This document shows positions 6,259 to 6,616 of a DNA stretch of 6,616 nt, one piece after another. The notes beneath the pieces are model-generated. The model did not search any database. It worked only from the letters and a program-made list of their open reading frames with translations, and was not told the DNA's origin. The position numbers and the translations under genes are program-made. Source of the DNA: Desulfobacterales bacterium (GTDB lineage: Bacteria; Desulfobacterota; Desulfobacteria; Desulfobacterales; JAUWMJ01); NCBI GenBank assembly GCA_030613225.1, contig JAUWMJ010000183.1, positions 1-6,616 on the forward strand. Reading direction: 5' to 3'. Position 1 is the stretch's first letter; every line of letters starts with the position of its first letter.

Positions 6259-6324
6259 AGTGGTTTAGGCCGTCCCGCTTTTCAAGCGGGATAACTCCGG
6301 GTTCGAATCCCGGTGGGATCACCA
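6258..6324 (+). pseudogene. 5'-truncated tRNA-Glu(UUC)-like fragment with intact 3' half
   Basis: Homology to tRNA-Glu begins in the D loop (TAGTGGTTTAGG) and runs to an encoded CCA at 6322-6324. The acceptor 5' strand and the 5' side of the D stem are absent, replaced by the upstream terminator. The anticodon hairpin TCCCGC-TTTTCAA-GCGGGA has six pairs and anticodon TTC (6281-6283). The T arm CCGGG-TTCGAAT-CCCGG and 3' acceptor TGGGATC are perfect; the last 28 bases (6297-6324) are identical to those of tRNA-Glu(CUC) at 6194-6221. A 3' tRNA fragment of this kind is what tyrosine-recombinase integration at a tRNA gene leaves behind, but simple duplication is also possible. Confidence 0.75.
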
Positions 6325-6331
6325 TCTACAG

Positions 6332-6370
6332 CATCAAGGGTTTACGAGAAACCGTAGCCCTTTTTTGATG
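6332..6370 (+). terminator. Hairpin terminator behind the truncated tRNA copy
   Basis: AAGGG (6336-6340) pairs with CCCTT (6358-6362), and the stem continues with a G-U pair, one bulge and an ACG/CGT helix around an AGAAAC-type loop. Six T follow from 6361. Outer bases CATCAA (6332-6337) and TTGATG (6365-6370) are also complementary. It looks like a normal tRNA-operon terminator, implying that a complete tRNA gene once stood immediately upstream. Confidence 0.65.
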
Positions 6371-6487
6371 GCCCTGCTTTTGATTTTCCAACCGTATTTC
6401 CAACCTAAACAAGATTAAACCGGTATTAAGATGAGCGCAATTTCAACATCTGGCAAAAAATACTGAGTCAAGCAAACTGTTACATGC
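6371..6487. other. Non-coding stretch with short repeats
   Basis: I see no gene here. Two exact copies of TTTCCAACC (6385-6393 and 6397-6405) are spaced 12 nt apart. On the minus strand they fall in a 20-codon open stretch that reads VGNTVGKS, between stops. An inverted repeat TCAAGCA-N10-TGCTTGA starts at 6468 and ends at 6491, overlapping the promoter-like signal that follows. Confidence 0.4.
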
Positions 6488-6516
6488 TTGAATTTTTGTA
6501 TGAGAAAAGATACAAT
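6488..6516 (+). promoter_or_regulatory. Weak promoter-like sequence near the right edge
   Basis: TTGAAT (6488-6493, 4/6) and TACAAT (6511-6516, 5/6) are separated by exactly 17 nt. The -35 overlaps the right arm of the TCAAGCA/TGCTTGA inverted repeat. If real it would serve whatever begins at about 6536. Confidence 0.35.
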
Positions 6517-6535
6517 TAAGATTAAGGAAAATAGG

Positions 6536-6616
6536 GTGGTGACCAGCTCCGGAAAGCCGAGAATTATACTGGTCTCCCAAGGCAGGTTAATTTGTTTGTT
6601 TTTAATCAGAGCCCCT
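6536..6616 (+). CDS. Possible start of an unrecognised gene, cut by window edge
   Basis: A frame open to the right edge could start at GTG 6536 or 6539, with AAGGA at 6524-6528 as ribosome site (7 or 10 nt away); an in-frame ATG at 6500 has no such site. The visible residues begin VVTSSGKPRIILVSQGRL and turn hydrophobic. I do not recognise the family. Only 27 codons are visible, and the same bases also fold as a nested hairpin (GACCAG 6541-6546 with CTGGTC 6569-6574), so a structured RNA or chance frame are real alternatives. Confidence 0.22.
   Translation, partial: MVTSSGKPRIILVSQGRLICLFLIRAP

Noticed and set aside
6325..6384. Minus-strand short frame reading VGNTVGKS as an integrase tail
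   Set aside because: Only 20 codons between stops and no recombinase catalytic motif; the resemblance is impression only, so it is kept as context and not called a gene.
1..6616. CRISPR array, toxin-antitoxin, defence or retroelement system
   Set aside because: No spaced direct repeats, no reverse transcriptase, nuclease or toxin motifs on either strand; all sizable frames belong to well-known housekeeping families.

Overview
The window looks like ordinary chromosome from an anaerobic, moderately AT-rich Gram-negative bacterium. I infer a Desulfobacterota-type (deltaproteobacterial sulfate-reducer-like) host from the gene set, the protein style and the intergenic repeats; no taxonomic marker here proves it. 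Seven protein genes can be named by family, and one doubtful gene start runs off the right edge.

Layout. The 3' part of nadA (quinolinate synthase, + strand) enters from the left edge and ends at 764. It converges on a minus-strand block read radA -> rlmE -> yebC (3743 down to 956): a DNA recombination/branch-migration ATPase, the 23S rRNA 2'-O-methyltransferase and a YebC/TACO1 translation factor. These are spaced 54 and 13 nt apart and look like one operon. The 191-nt convergent gap holds an imperfect inverted repeat and a short relic reading frame. A divergent promoter region (3744-3895) separates radA from a plus-strand PHP-family histidinol-phosphatase-like gene (3896-4714). After a 14-bp perfect inverted repeat comes a two-gene unit: an exported MltB-type lytic transglycosylase (4827-5711) and a 69-residue two-helix membrane protein of the PLDc_N type (5714-5923), 2 nt apart.

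The right-hand end is RNA and scar tissue. There are three tRNA-Glu-related sequences within about 360 nt: a decayed full-length UUC-type copy (5963-6037), an intact tRNA-Glu(CUC) with encoded CCA (6146-6221) followed by a strong intrinsic terminator, and a copy lacking its 5' acceptor and D-arm half but keeping a perfect 3' half (6258-6324), followed by a second hairpin terminator. Copies 1 and 3 share an unusual anticodon arm. This fits duplication and decay, possibly after integration of a mobile element at a tRNA 3' end. From 6325 to the end there is only a weak promoter-like signal and an unrecognised open frame.

I do not see a new defence or mobile system. The most interesting parts are the tRNA-Glu cluster and the intergenic inverted repeats.
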